Shown: positions 34,351 to 41,961 of the stretch, piece by piece
Numbering within the stretch: position 1 is the first letter of the stretch
Layout of the letters: each line of letters begins with the position of its first letter
From: Pseudoflavonifractor phocaeensis
Lineage (GTDB): Bacteria; Bacillota; Clostridia; Oscillospirales; Oscillospiraceae
NCBI RefSeq assembly: GCF_016901955.1
Contig: NZ_JACJLC010000013.1
Span: 1-60,307 of the forward strand
Reading direction: 5' to 3'
DNA length: 60,307 nucleotides
Notes under the pieces: model-generated
What the model was told of the DNA's origin: nothing
Seen by the model: only the letters and a program-made list of their open reading frames with translations
Databases searched by the model: none
Made by a program: the position numbers and the translations under genes

Positions 34351-35661
34351 ATGGAACCTGTTACCGTCATCGGGGCGGGGCTGGCGGGCAGCGAGGCCGC
34401 CTGGCAGCTGGCCCGCAGGGGCATCCCCGTGCGCCTGAAGGAAATGAAGCCGGAAAAAATGACCCCCGCCCACCACACCCCCTGGTTCGGGGAGCTGGTG
34501 TGCTCCAACTCCCTGCGCTCCGACCAGCTGGAAAACGCGGTGGGGCTGCTGAAGGAGGAGCTGCGGCGGATGGGCTCCCTCATCCTCGCCTGCGCCGATG
34601 CCCACCGGGTGGAGGCGGGGGGCGCCCTGGCGGTGGACCGTCACGGCTTCGCCCAGGCTATTACCGAGAAAATCCGCAGCCATCCCCTCATCACCGTGGT
34701 GGAGGAGGAGGTCACCGCCCTCCCGGCGGAGGGGAACGTGATCGTGGCCTCGGGGCCCCTGACCTCCGACCCGCTGGCGGAGGCAATTCGTGACTTCTTC
34801 CCCGAGAGCCACTACCTGAACTTCTTTGACGCCGCCGCCCCCCTGGTCACCTTCGAGAGCGTGGACATGGACAGCGCCTTTTTCGCCTCCCGATATGACA
34901 AGGGCACTCCGGACTATATCAATTGCCCCATGACCGAGGAGGAGTATGACGCCTTCTGGACCCAGCTGTGTGCCGCCCAGGAGGCGGAGGTCCACGGGTT
35001 TGAGGACAAAAATGTGTTCGAGGGCTGTATGCCGGTGGAGGTGATGGCCCGCCGGGGGAAGCAGACCCTGTGCTATGGGCCGCTGAAGCCCCGGGGCCTG
35101 AAGGACCCCAAAACCGGGAAGGAGCCCTTCGCGGTGGTGCAGCTGCGGCGGGACAACGCCGACGGCACCATCTACAACCTGGTGGGCTTCCAGACCCACC
35201 TGAAGTGGCCGGAGCAGAAGCGGGTGTTCTCCATGATCCCCGCCCTGAAAAACGCCGAGTTCGTCCGGTACGGGGTGATGCACCGCAACACCTACCTGGA
35301 TTCCCCCCGGCTGCTGGACCGGTATTACCGGGTGAAAAAGGAGCCCCGGATCTGCTTTGCCGGGCAGATCACCGGGGTGGAGGGCTATGTGGAGTCCACC
35401 GCCTCCGGCTTCCTGGCGGCGGTGGAGCTGGCCCGGCGGCTGGAGGGCAAGCCCCCGGTGGATTTCCCCCGGGAGACCGCCACCGGCGCCCTGGCCCTCT
35501 ATGTCAGCAACGAGAGCGTCGCCGATTTCCAGCCCATGAACGTGAACTTCGGCATCATCCCGCCCCTGGGCTACCGGGTCAAGGGCAAGCGGAACAAGAA
35601 CGCCGAGCTGAGTAAACGGGCCCTGGAGATTTTGGATACCCTGGACGTGGCGGGCCGATGA
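34351..35661 (+). CDS. trmFO: Methylenetetrahydrofolate-tRNA uracil-5 methyltransferase
   Basis: A 436-residue FAD/folate enzyme that makes m5U54 in tRNA. The FAD-binding GAGLAGSEAAWQLARRG opens it; CSNSLRSDQLENAVGLLK, NGNLASQ-like VMARRGKQTLCYGPLKPRGL and GQITGVEGYVESTASG are family signatures. The ATG at 34351 is preceded by AAAGGAGAA. It follows topA by 46 bases. Confidence 0.96.
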   Translation: MEPVTVIGAGLAGSEAAWQLARRGIPVRLKEMKPEKMTPAHHTPWFGELVCSNSLRSDQLENAVGLLKEELRRMGSLILACADAHRVEAGGALAVDRHGFAQAITEKIRSHPLITVVEEEVTALPAEGNVIVASGPLTSDPLAEAIRDFFPESHYLNFFDAAAPLVTFESVDMDSAFFASRYDKGTPDYINCPMTEEEYDAFWTQLCAAQEAEVHGFEDKNVFEGCMPVEVMARRGKQTLCYGPLKPRGLKDPKTGKEPFAVVQLRRDNADGTIYNLVGFQTHLKWPEQKRVFSMIPALKNAEFVRYGVMHRNTYLDSPRLLDRYYRVKKEPRICFAGQITGVEGYVESTASGFLAAVELARRLEGKPPVDFPRETATGALALYVSNESVADFQPMNVNFGIIPPLGYRVKGKRNKNAELSKRALEILDTLDVAGR

Positions 35662-35703
35662 GGGCATCGGCCCCTACAGGCGGCAAGCACGCCCGGCAGG
35701 AGC

Positions 35704-35771
35704 GGCCGGCATATATGCCGGCCCTACGAATGGGACGCAGATTTCCTGTAGGGCCGCCATATATGGCGGCC
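35704..35771. repeat. Paired palindromic repeat (REP/BIME-like), left copy
   Basis: Two perfect 20-base palindromes, GGCCGGCATATATGCCGGCC (35704-35723) and GGCCGCCATATATGGCGGCC (35752-35771), face each other across about 28 bp, with CTAC after the first and GTAG before the second. A second pair of the same plan lies at 36341-36414. Confidence 0.8.
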
Positions 35772-35790
35772 GTCCGGCGGGCCCGAACAA

Positions 35791-36030
35791 TTACAGGCGG
35801 TGGAGGGCCAGGCCCAGCCGCAGGCCCCGGAGAAAAGCGGCCTCCTGGTCCGCCTGACCCTGCTCCACCAGGGTCTCCCACAGCTTGTCCATGAATTCCT
35901 CCCCCAGCCCGGCCCGGACGGTGTCCAGGTGCCGGGCCAGCAGCCGCTGGCGGGCGTGAGCCTCGGCGTCGGGCACAATGGGAAATTGTTCCTGGGCCAG
36001 GGAAGACAGGTCAGAAAGTAATGCGTTCAT
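35791..36030 (-). CDS. Small acidic helical protein, unknown
   Basis: A 79-residue helical protein (NALLSDLSSLAQEQFPIVPD; a second half with GEEFMDKLWETLVEQ and a LRGLRLGLALHRL end). It resembles the small helical DUF6809-like proteins of gut Clostridia, but I cannot confirm that. It is divergent from an XRE-type gene and shares its operator region. The ATG at 36030 lies just beside the 41-bp palindrome. Confidence 0.6.
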   Translation of the reverse strand: MNALLSDLSSLAQEQFPIVPDAEAHARQRLLARHLDTVRAGLGEEFMDKLWETLVEQGQADQEAAFLRGLRLGLALHRL

Positions 36031-36038
36031 AATATCAC

Positions 36039-36079
36039 CCCAATAAAATCGTGTATTCAATATACACGGTTTTATTGGG
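36039..36079. promoter_or_regulatory. 41-bp near-perfect palindrome between divergent genes
   Basis: The sequence CCCAATAAAATCGTGTAT (36039-36056) is mirrored by ATACACGGTTTTATTGGG (36062-36079) with one mismatch. It lies in the 67-bp gap between the 79-residue protein and the XRE regulator and is a likely operator for the latter. Confidence 0.7.
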
Positions 36080-36097
36080 TATATCAAGGGGGCGGCC

Positions 36098-36349
36098 ATG
36101 TATCATAATGAATTATTTGGGTTGCGTCTGCGGAAGGTGCGTGGTCAGGCAGGGGAAACCCAAAAGCAACTTGCGGAAATATTAGGCGTAAAGCCCAACC
36201 AGGTCGGTGAAATGGAGAATGGGAGAGGGGCAACTACACTGGCCCGTCTCGCTCTGATTTGTATCCACTATAATGTTTCCGCTGATTATCTGCTGGGCCT
36301 CACTGACGAACCCAGACCGCTACGGAGGGACGAAGGGACGGGCGGCTGA
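36098..36349 (+). CDS. XRE-family helix-turn-helix regulator
   Basis: An 83-residue protein that is almost all HTH: LRLRKVRGQAGETQKQLAEI, LGVKPNQVGEMENGRG and a third helix set ending NVSADYLLGLTDEP. It is a Cro/C1-type repressor by form. The stop codon lies inside a palindrome of the right-hand repeat pair. It probably controls its own divergent promoter and the 79-residue neighbour. Confidence 0.85.
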   Translation: MYHNELFGLRLRKVRGQAGETQKQLAEILGVKPNQVGEMENGRGATTLARLALICIHYNVSADYLLGLTDEPRPLRRDEGTGG

Positions 36350-36414
36350 TAGCCGCCGCTACAAAGAGAACGAAAACGGTCCCTGAGTTTTGTAGGGGCG
36401 AGTATCAATCGCCC
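36341..36414. repeat. Paired palindromic repeat (REP/BIME-like), right copy
   Basis: GGCGGCTGATAGCCGCC plus GCTACA (36341-36363) faces TGTAG plus GGGCGAGTATCAATCGCCC (36391-36414). The CTAC...GTAG inner borders match the left pair at 35704-35771, so both belong to one family, and the two pairs bracket the HTH module. Confidence 0.75.
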
Positions 36415-36463
36415 GCCGGCCCTTTATCCCGGAGAACGAACATAGAAAGTAGAGGAGAAGGTT

Positions 36464-37492
36464 ATGAAGATCATCGTAGACGCCATGGGCGGCGACAACG
36501 CGCCTGCCTCCAACGTGCGGGGCGCTCTGGCTGCCGTCAAGGAGCTGGGGGTGGAAGTGATCCTGGTGGGCCAGGGGGAGGAGATCCTGAAGGTGCTCAA
36601 AGAGGACGGCATCGGCGATCTGCCCCCCGGACTGGAGATCGCCCACGCCAGCCAGGTGGTGGAGATGTGCGACAATCCCGCCACCGCCTTCCGGGAGAAG
36701 AAGGACTCCTCTCTGACGGTGGGGCTGAATCTGCTCAAAAGCGGCGGCGGCGACGCCTTTGTGTCCGCCGGCAGCACCGGGGCCCTGCTCTCCGCCGCAA
36801 CCCTGATGATCCACCGGGTGAAGGGCATCCGCCGGGCCGCCCTGGCCCCCGTGGTGCCCACCGGCAAGGGGGGCGCGGTGCTCATCGACTGCGGCGCCAC
36901 CGCCGAGGGCACCCCGGAGTACCTGCTCCAGTTCGCCTTCATGGGCTCCTACTACGCCGAGCGGGTGCTCAAGCGGCCTGAACCCCGGGTGGGTCTGCTG
37001 AACATCGGGGCGGAGCCCTCCAAGGGCACCGATCTTCAGCGGGAGGCCCACGCCCTGCTCACCGCCGCCGACAAGGCCGGCCGCATCCGCTTTGTGGGCA
37101 ACGTGGAGGCCCGGGAGGCGGTGTACGGCGAGGTGGACGTGATCGTGTCCGACGGCTATTCGGGCAACATCTTCCTCAAGACCATGGAGGGCACCGGCGG
37201 CTTCATCTCCAAGCAGCTCAAGTCCATCTTCATGAAGAACATCTTCACCAAGCTGGCGGCGGTGATGGTGGCCGGCGGCCTGAAGGAGTTCAAGAAGATG
37301 ATGGACTCCAGCGAGGTGGGCGGTACTGCCCTCATCGGCATTTCCAAGCCGGTGATCAAGGCCCACGGTTCTTCCAACGACTACGCCATCAAGAACGCCA
37401 TCCGACAGGCCCGGGACTTCGCTGCCTCCGGCATGATCGACGATCTGGTGGAAAACATCGAATACATGAAGCTCTCTGCCGGCGAGGGATAA
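36464..37492 (+). CDS. plsX: Phosphate acyltransferase PlsX
   Basis: A 342-residue enzyme making acyl-phosphate from acyl-ACP for phospholipid synthesis. Motifs: VDAMGGDNAPASNV at the start, FVSAGSTGALLSAA, IDCGATAEGTPEYL, GLLNIGAEPSKGTDL and DVIVSDGYSGNIFLKTMEG. The length is typical. AGAGGAGAAGG precedes the ATG. acpP follows 100 bases later under its own promoter. Confidence 0.97.
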   Translation: MKIIVDAMGGDNAPASNVRGALAAVKELGVEVILVGQGEEILKVLKEDGIGDLPPGLEIAHASQVVEMCDNPATAFREKKDSSLTVGLNLLKSGGGDAFVSAGSTGALLSAATLMIHRVKGIRRAALAPVVPTGKGGAVLIDCGATAEGTPEYLLQFAFMGSYYAERVLKRPEPRVGLLNIGAEPSKGTDLQREAHALLTAADKAGRIRFVGNVEAREAVYGEVDVIVSDGYSGNIFLKTMEGTGGFISKQLKSIFMKNIFTKLAAVMVAGGLKEFKKMMDSSEVGGTALIGISKPVIKAHGSSNDYAIKNAIRQARDFAASGMIDDLVENIEYMKLSAGEG

Positions 37493-37509
37493 AAAATTTG
37501 CCTTACCTA

Positions 37510-37538
37510 TTGACAGGTGCCCAAAACTTGCCTATTAT
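37510..37538 (+). promoter_or_regulatory. Promoter of acpP
   Basis: Consensus TTGACA (37510-37515), 17 bp, TATTAT (37533-37538), giving a leader of about 50 bases. A separate strong promoter fits the high demand for acyl carrier protein. Confidence 0.85.
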
Positions 37539-37593
37539 CATAGTGCAAGCGGAATAAACCGTCACATGACGGATGGGACAGGAGTAGATTAAC

Positions 37594-37827
37594 ATGATTT
37601 TTGAGAAGCTTACCGGTCTGCTGTCCGAGCAGTTTGGCGTGGAAGCCGACAGCATCACCATGGAGACCACCTTTGAGGATCTGGGAGCCGATTCCCTGGA
37701 TATCGTGGAGCTGACCATGGCGGTGGAAGAGGAGTTTGGCCTGGAGAATATGGGTGAGGACGATATGTCCGGCCTGTCCACTGTGGCCGATCTGGTAAAC
37801 TATCTGAAGTCCAAGCTGGAGGACTGA
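37594..37827 (+). CDS. acpP: Acyl carrier protein
   Basis: A 77-residue acidic four-helix protein with the phosphopantetheine serine in GADSLDIVELTMAVEE. It carries acyl chains in fatty acid synthesis. It sits between plsX and rnc as in many Firmicutes. Confidence 0.96.
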   Translation: MIFEKLTGLLSEQFGVEADSITMETTFEDLGADSLDIVELTMAVEEEFGLENMGEDDMSGLSTVADLVNYLKSKLED

Positions 37828-37842
37828 CACACATCAGCGCAA

Positions 37843-37870
37843 TGGGGAGCCCCGCCTGTGGCGGGGCTCC
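37843..37870 (+). terminator. GC-rich hairpin between acpP and rnc
   Basis: GGGAGCCCCGCC and GGCGGGGCTCC form a strong stem without a T-run. It may attenuate or protect the abundant acpP message rather than stop transcription. Confidence 0.5.
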
Positions 37871-37892
37871 TGTCATGAAGGGAGAGACCGGG

Positions 37893-38564
37893 ATGGAAGC
37901 CTTGGAAGAAAAGCTGGGCTACCGCTTCAGCCAGCGGGCCCTGTTGGAAAACGCCCTGACCCACAGCTCTTACGCCAATGAGAACAAGGCCAGGGGCAGC
38001 CAGAGCAATGAGCGGTTGGAGTTTTTGGGGGATTCGGTGCTGGGGATGGTGACCGCCGATTACCTGTTCCGCGCCCACCCCGACCTGCCCGAGGGAGATC
38101 TGACCCGCACCCGGGCTGCCCTGGTGTGCGAGGGCAGTCTGGTGGAGGTGGCCCAGCAGCTGGACCTGGGGTCCTACCTGAAGCTGGGCAAGGGGGAGGA
38201 CGCCGGCGGCGGCCGGGAGCGGCCCTCTATTGTGGCAGACGCTGTGGAGGCGGTCATCGCCGCCGTCTACCTGGATGGGGGCATCGGCTCCGCCCGGAAG
38301 ATCATCCAGAAGTTCATCCTGGACCGGGAGGAGGAGAAGAGCGCCAGCCGGGACTATAAGACTGCCCTCCAGGAGCTGGTGCAGCGGGAGAGCGGCCAGG
38401 TGCTGGGCTATCAGCTCATCGGCGCCGAGGGTCCCGACCACGCCAAGATCTTCTCGGTAGAGGTGGATCTGAACGGCACCCCCATCGGCCAGGGCAGGGG
38501 CCACAGCAAAAAAGAGGCGGAGCAGAATGCCGCCAAGGCTGCCATTGAGAAGCTGAAAGGCTGA
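37893..38564 (+). CDS. rnc: Ribonuclease III
   Basis: A 223-residue double-strand RNase. The signature ERLEFLGDSVLGMV and the catalytic DAVEAVIAAVYLDGG mark the nuclease domain; the C-terminal dsRBD ends KKEAEQNAAKAAIEKLK. The ATG at 37893 follows AAGGGAG; earlier ATGs (37842, 37875) lie within or near the hairpin. Its last 60 bases are copied twice downstream. Confidence 0.96.
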   Translation: MEALEEKLGYRFSQRALLENALTHSSYANENKARGSQSNERLEFLGDSVLGMVTADYLFRAHPDLPEGDLTRTRAALVCEGSLVEVAQQLDLGSYLKLGKGEDAGGGRERPSIVADAVEAVIAAVYLDGGIGSARKIIQKFILDREEEKSASRDYKTALQELVQRESGQVLGYQLIGAEGPDHAKIFSVEVDLNGTPIGQGRGHSKKEAEQNAAKAAIEKLKG

Positions 38565-38876
38565 GAGACCGCCAGGGCGCTCCGCCTCTTTTGCGCGCGT
38601 AAGCGCGCCGCCGCTATGCGGCGCCAAGTATTTTGCGCAGCAAAATCTTGATGCCGGGCGAATTGAGTTCGCCCGGGCAGATGAGATCAAAGGGACCCCA
38701 AACCGCCCCGCGGTTTGGGCGGCGGAGCAGAATGCCGCCAAGGCTGCCATTGAGAAGCTGAAAGGCTGAGAGACCGCCAGGGCAGATGAGATCAAAGGGC
38801 CCCCAAACCGCCCCGCGGTTTGGGCGGCGGAGCAGAACGCCGCCAAGGCTGCCACTGGGAAGCGGAAGGGCTGAAT
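38514..38876 (+). repeat. Tandem copies of the rnc 3' end with palindromic inserts (105-bp unit)
   Basis: The last codons of rnc (GCGGAGCAGAATGCCGCCAA onward, through the stop and GAGACCGCCAGGG) reappear at about 38721 and 38827. The landmark ATGAGATCAAAGGG occurs at 38681 and 38786, a period of 105 bp. Each unit also carries a palindrome, CCAAACCGCCCCGCGGTTTGG. The stretch 38575-38680 holds further hairpins (TTTTGCGCAGCAAAA; GGGCGAATTGAGTTCGCCC). No gene is seen in it. Confidence 0.85.
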
Positions 38877-38882
38877 CATGTA

Positions 38883-38943
38883 AAAAAGGCAGATGGACCT
38901 GTCGCAGAATTTTTCTATTCTGCGACAGGTCCATCTGCTGTTT
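38883..38943. terminator. Long bidirectional terminator
   Basis: A perfect 21-base stem (38889-38909 with 38918-38938) flanked by AAAAAA on the left and TGTTTT on the right. It ends transcription after the rnc repeats and after the minus-strand SLH gene (end 38989). Confidence 0.88.
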
Positions 38944-38988
38944 TGAGAGATATTTCGTTGGGGAGATCGGACAGGCGCAAGATCAGCC

Positions 38989-40983
38989 TTACTTGAACTC
39001 GATCCAGCCGGTGCCGCCGCAGCGGCTGCAGTCCACCTCACCCGAACCGTGGCATTTATAGCAGGTCTCCCAGTCCCATTTGTCTGTGTTGCTGCCCACG
39101 CCGTCATACTGGGGCGTGGAGTTGTCATAGACCTGTCTGCCCCCTTCGCCGTCGCAGGCGCTGCATTCCACTTTGCCGTCGGAACACCCGACGAAGGTAC
39201 AGCGTATCTGGACGGGCCTGTCGGAATCGGAGTCGGAGGAAGAGGAGCTGCCGGAGCTGCCGCTGCCGGAGGGGGTGGTGGAGCCTTGGGAGTCCGAGCC
39301 GGCGGGAGCGGCAGTCAGGTCCACGGCCACCAGGGCCTCCACGGCGTAGGGTTTGGTGTCATATTCGGCGTAGATGTAGTAGACTCCCTCCACGCCGGGG
39401 TTCCAGTACATGATCCGAACTGTAAGATCTTGGAATTCATTGCGCGAGCCCACCACGGGAGTGATGAAATCACCGTCGTGGCCGGCGCCGAAGAAAAGCT
39501 GCCAGCGGAAGTCGTCAAACTGGTTTGCGGCGGTGAAGTCCCAATTTATGATCCAGGATTCCTCCTGCGCAAGGTCTTTCAGGGTATAGATATCGCCTGT
39601 CATCACCGCGTCCATGGGGGTACAGAAAAAGAAGGATTCATTGCGGTAGTAGCTGTCCACCCAGAGCTTATCCCGGGCATTCCCCTGGTCGGCCTGGAAG
39701 GTGGCGCCGGCACTGTAGGCCACCCCGTCCCGCAGAACGGCGGCCTGGCCAAGCTGAGTTTTCAGCCGGCCGTCAGAGGTCTCAAAGCTGCCGTCCCCAT
39801 TCCGGTAGAGCCCGGCCAGGGCGGAGGGCCCGGCGATCCCCGTGGAGACAGAGGGACTGTCATACCGCAGGCCCAGATCCACCTGCTTCATCTGCGTGGG
39901 GATCTCCACGGTGGCCTCCAGCTTGCCGCGCTCGATGGTGCCCCAGATACAGATGTTGGCGGAGGTCTTCGCGAAGGTCACGCCTTTTTTGGAGGTGACG
40001 TCCCCGGTGCCGGTGTAGTCCAGCCCCCAGCTGAAAAAGGTGGTGGTGTAGGTCTGGTCGTATTCCGCCACCAGCTCCAGATTGTATCCGCCGCCGGTGA
40101 GGACCGCCACATATTCCTCCAGAATGGCCTTGTCCTCTGCTGTGCCCTCAAATTTGCGGTCGGTATAGGTGCTGCCCACGCTGGCGTTGTGGTAGGTCAG
40201 GCCGGTACCGCAGAAGTCCCGCAGATCCTGAATGACCACGCTGTCCCGGGTCACCGTATAGTCCAGGGGATCCTCCTCAAGGGCCTGGGACACCAGGACC
40301 CGGCCGGAGTCAGCGCCGCCCAGGCTGAAGGTCACCCGGAGGCTGGGATTGGCCATGCGGGCGACGATGGTGGCGGCCTCGCTCCGCTGGATGGTGGACT
40401 GGGGGGAGAAGCTGCCCTTGGCGTCCCGGCCGGTGAGAACGCCCGCATTGTAAAGCAGGTAGACGCCGGCGGCGTAATCCGCCGCGGCGGGCACGTCGGG
40501 GATGGAACCCTGGGCCACAGAATTGATGGCGGGATAGACCTCCTGGTTGAGGGCTTTGACCAGAATGGACACAAACTGTGCCCGGGTGGCGGCAACGTCA
40601 TATCTGCCGTATTGTCCCGGGAAGATGATGCCGTTGGCCACGGCGTAATCCACATAGACCTGGTACCAGGGCGTCCCTCCACCCAGATTGCAGACGCCGG
40701 TGTGGTAGATGCTGTGCAGCCGGCAGGCCAGGGCGATGGTCTCCGCCAGGGTGATCTCCCCCGTGGGGTTGAAGGTGGTGGCGGAGTTGCCCTGGAACAG
40801 CCCCTGCTCCCATGTGGACCGGACGGTCTGGGCATACCAGGCGTTGGCGGCCACGTCGGTAAATTGCCCCTGCGTGTAGGAATTGACCTTTTTGAAGTTA
40901 TCCAGACTGGCAGCGGATGCCGCGGGAGTCAGGAGAAGGACCATGGTCAATGCCAACAGGGAGGAAAGAATTTTTCGCCGCAT
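38989..40983 (-). CDS. Exported SLH-domain protein with DnaJ-like cysteine tail
   Basis: A 664-residue secreted protein. A signal peptide (ILSSLLALTMVLLLTPAASA) is followed by SLH repeats (about 35-210; FTDVAANAWYAQTVR, FNPTGEITLAETIALACRL, GSFSPQSTIQRSEAATIVAR), a large beta-rich region (about 220-570), a Ser-rich linker and a tail of about 60 residues with CxxCxGxG-type motifs (CSDGKVECSACDGEG, CYKCHGSGEVDCSRCGGTGW) like the DnaJ zinc domain. SLH repeats tether to wall polymer. A zinc-chaperone motif outside the cell is odd. It is a single gene with a consensus promoter. Confidence 0.82.
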   Translation of the reverse strand: MRRKILSSLLALTMVLLLTPAASAASLDNFKKVNSYTQGQFTDVAANAWYAQTVRSTWEQGLFQGNSATTFNPTGEITLAETIALACRLHSIYHTGVCNLGGGTPWYQVYVDYAVANGIIFPGQYGRYDVAATRAQFVSILVKALNQEVYPAINSVAQGSIPDVPAAADYAAGVYLLYNAGVLTGRDAKGSFSPQSTIQRSEAATIVARMANPSLRVTFSLGGADSGRVLVSQALEEDPLDYTVTRDSVVIQDLRDFCGTGLTYHNASVGSTYTDRKFEGTAEDKAILEEYVAVLTGGGYNLELVAEYDQTYTTTFFSWGLDYTGTGDVTSKKGVTFAKTSANICIWGTIERGKLEATVEIPTQMKQVDLGLRYDSPSVSTGIAGPSALAGLYRNGDGSFETSDGRLKTQLGQAAVLRDGVAYSAGATFQADQGNARDKLWVDSYYRNESFFFCTPMDAVMTGDIYTLKDLAQEESWIINWDFTAANQFDDFRWQLFFGAGHDGDFITPVVGSRNEFQDLTVRIMYWNPGVEGVYYIYAEYDTKPYAVEALVAVDLTAAPAGSDSQGSTTPSGSGSSGSSSSSDSDSDRPVQIRCTFVGCSDGKVECSACDGEGGRQVYDNSTPQYDGVGSNTDKWDWETCYKCHGSGEVDCSRCGGTGWIEFK

Positions 40984-41067
40984 GTGTCGTCGCTCCTTTT
41001 TATCTCACGTTGAGACGGCGGTTCCGGGGAACAGTGCCATATGGAAGCGCCGCCCTTCTCTGTTATC

Positions 41068-41096
41068 AGTATAGTGGATGGGCTGGCAAATGTCAA
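41068..41096 (-). promoter_or_regulatory. Promoter of the SLH/DnaJ-tail gene
   Basis: Minus strand TTGACA (41091-41096), 17 bp, TATACT (41068-41073), near consensus, about 85 bases before the ATG at 40983. Confidence 0.8.
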
Positions 41097-41208
41097 AAGA
41101 TGTGAAAGAAAAAGACGGGGAGTGATTGGCGCCGTTCAATAGAGAAGGGCGAAAGAAAACAAAGGCTTTCCACGACATTGTTTTGTGCATGATAGGGGTT
41201 AAAAAGGT

Positions 41209-41237
41209 TTGCAATGAAGGGCTGTCCTTGATATAAT
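41209..41237 (+). promoter_or_regulatory. Consensus promoter of the interrupted smc gene
   Basis: TTGCAA (41209-41214), 17 bp, perfect TATAAT (41232-41237). The leader runs to a GAGG-type Shine-Dalgarno (41263-41268) and the TTG at 41276. It is the only candidate promoter for the stub. Confidence 0.8.
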
Positions 41238-41275
41238 ACTATATTCAGAAGTATGAAGGTTGCGAGGTGCCTGCC

Positions 41276-41326
41276 TTGTATTTAAAGGCATTGGAAATAC
41301 ATGGAGAACCCACCAAACCGCTGTAA
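41276..41326 (+). pseudogene. smc: 5' stub of smc, broken after about ten codons
   Basis: From TTG 41276 the frame reads MYLKALEIHG, the characteristic start of SMC in Firmicutes (M-Y-L-K-x-L-E-I-x-G-F-K-S-F). It then leaves the family (EPTKPL) and stops at 41324-41326. smc normally follows rnc, as expected at this place. No further smc sequence occurs in the window. I infer that an insertion or rearrangement cut the gene at about 41303-41306; the rest would lie at the far end of the inserted segment. Confidence 0.7.
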
Positions 41327-41710
41327 TGTCTGGGAAATCGTTAATTTGATGGTATGGCTGCCTAATGAATTACACCAATTTTACACCAGTTGAGACAGGG
41401 TCTGATATAGCACGTAGGTATAGTACAGTTATAATTGGGGAGGCAGTCGCTTCGATTTTGCCTCTTTTGGCAGAAACGGCCACTGCAATAGAAAAGATTA
41501 AAGGGTTTTGGGGATATACCAAGTAAAGAATACCCCAAAAGAATACTGCAAAAGAAGCGCCCGAGACTTACGAGCCTCGGGCGTAATTCTATATTTGTGG
41601 GGTGTAAAATACATCCCATGAAATGTAGTACATATACAAAGATTAATAATGTGCTATAGGCAGAAAACTGCATGGGTAGTGAGTCAGAAAATCGGCTTTG
41701 CTGGCAGAAC
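41327..41710. other. Gene-poor left end of the inserted region
   Basis: No recognised gene. A 53-codon open frame (41365-41526, starting MNYTNFTPVETG) lacks a Shine-Dalgarno and a family. Its first codons resemble tails of some integrases, a weak hint. A hairpin with arms CGCCCGAG/CTCGGGCG stands at 41558-41583. The sequence is clearly more AT-rich than the flanking chromosome. Confidence 0.5.
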
Positions 41711-41878
41711 TCAACAACTACCGTTATCATCAGTCCAAAGATTCTCATTACGCCGTTTTCTATAATCCTCTTGTTCTTCGTCGGTTGCTGGGCGAATGGT
41801 CGTTTTCCCGCAGTCAGGACAGGTCTTTTCAACTGTTCTGGGGAACAAGTAATGGCAATTATCACAGGCATATAGCAT
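41711..41878 (-). CDS. Small zinc-ribbon protein of mobile-element type
   Basis: A 55-residue protein with a zinc ribbon (MLYACDNCHYLFPRTVEK then TCPDCGKTTIRPAT) and a charged tail (EEQEDYRKRRNENLWTDD). The stop at 41711 and an ATG at 41878 with GAGG upstream support it; it is too short for common ORF cut-offs. Such proteins are common in integrative elements of gut Clostridia. It is divergent from the replication-type gene at 41962. Confidence 0.7.
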   Translation of the reverse strand: MLYACDNCHYLFPRTVEKTCPDCGKTTIRPATDEEQEDYRKRRNENLWTDDNGSC

Positions 41879-41961
41879 TTTAATCAAGCCTCGCTTTCGT
41901 GTTTATCAGTGTAGCACGGAGCGGGGCTTTTTTCAATCTATACAGAAGGGAGGCCGACGAG

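Noticed and set aside
35658-35894. Small plus-strand frame over the palindromes after trmFO
   Set aside because: Low-complexity Pro/Gly/Arg translation of REP-like sequence; no start signal.
41362-41871. A 169-codon minus-strand frame in the AT-rich gap
   Set aside because: No Shine-Dalgarno and no family; the real protein here is the 55-residue zinc ribbon in another frame (41878-41711).
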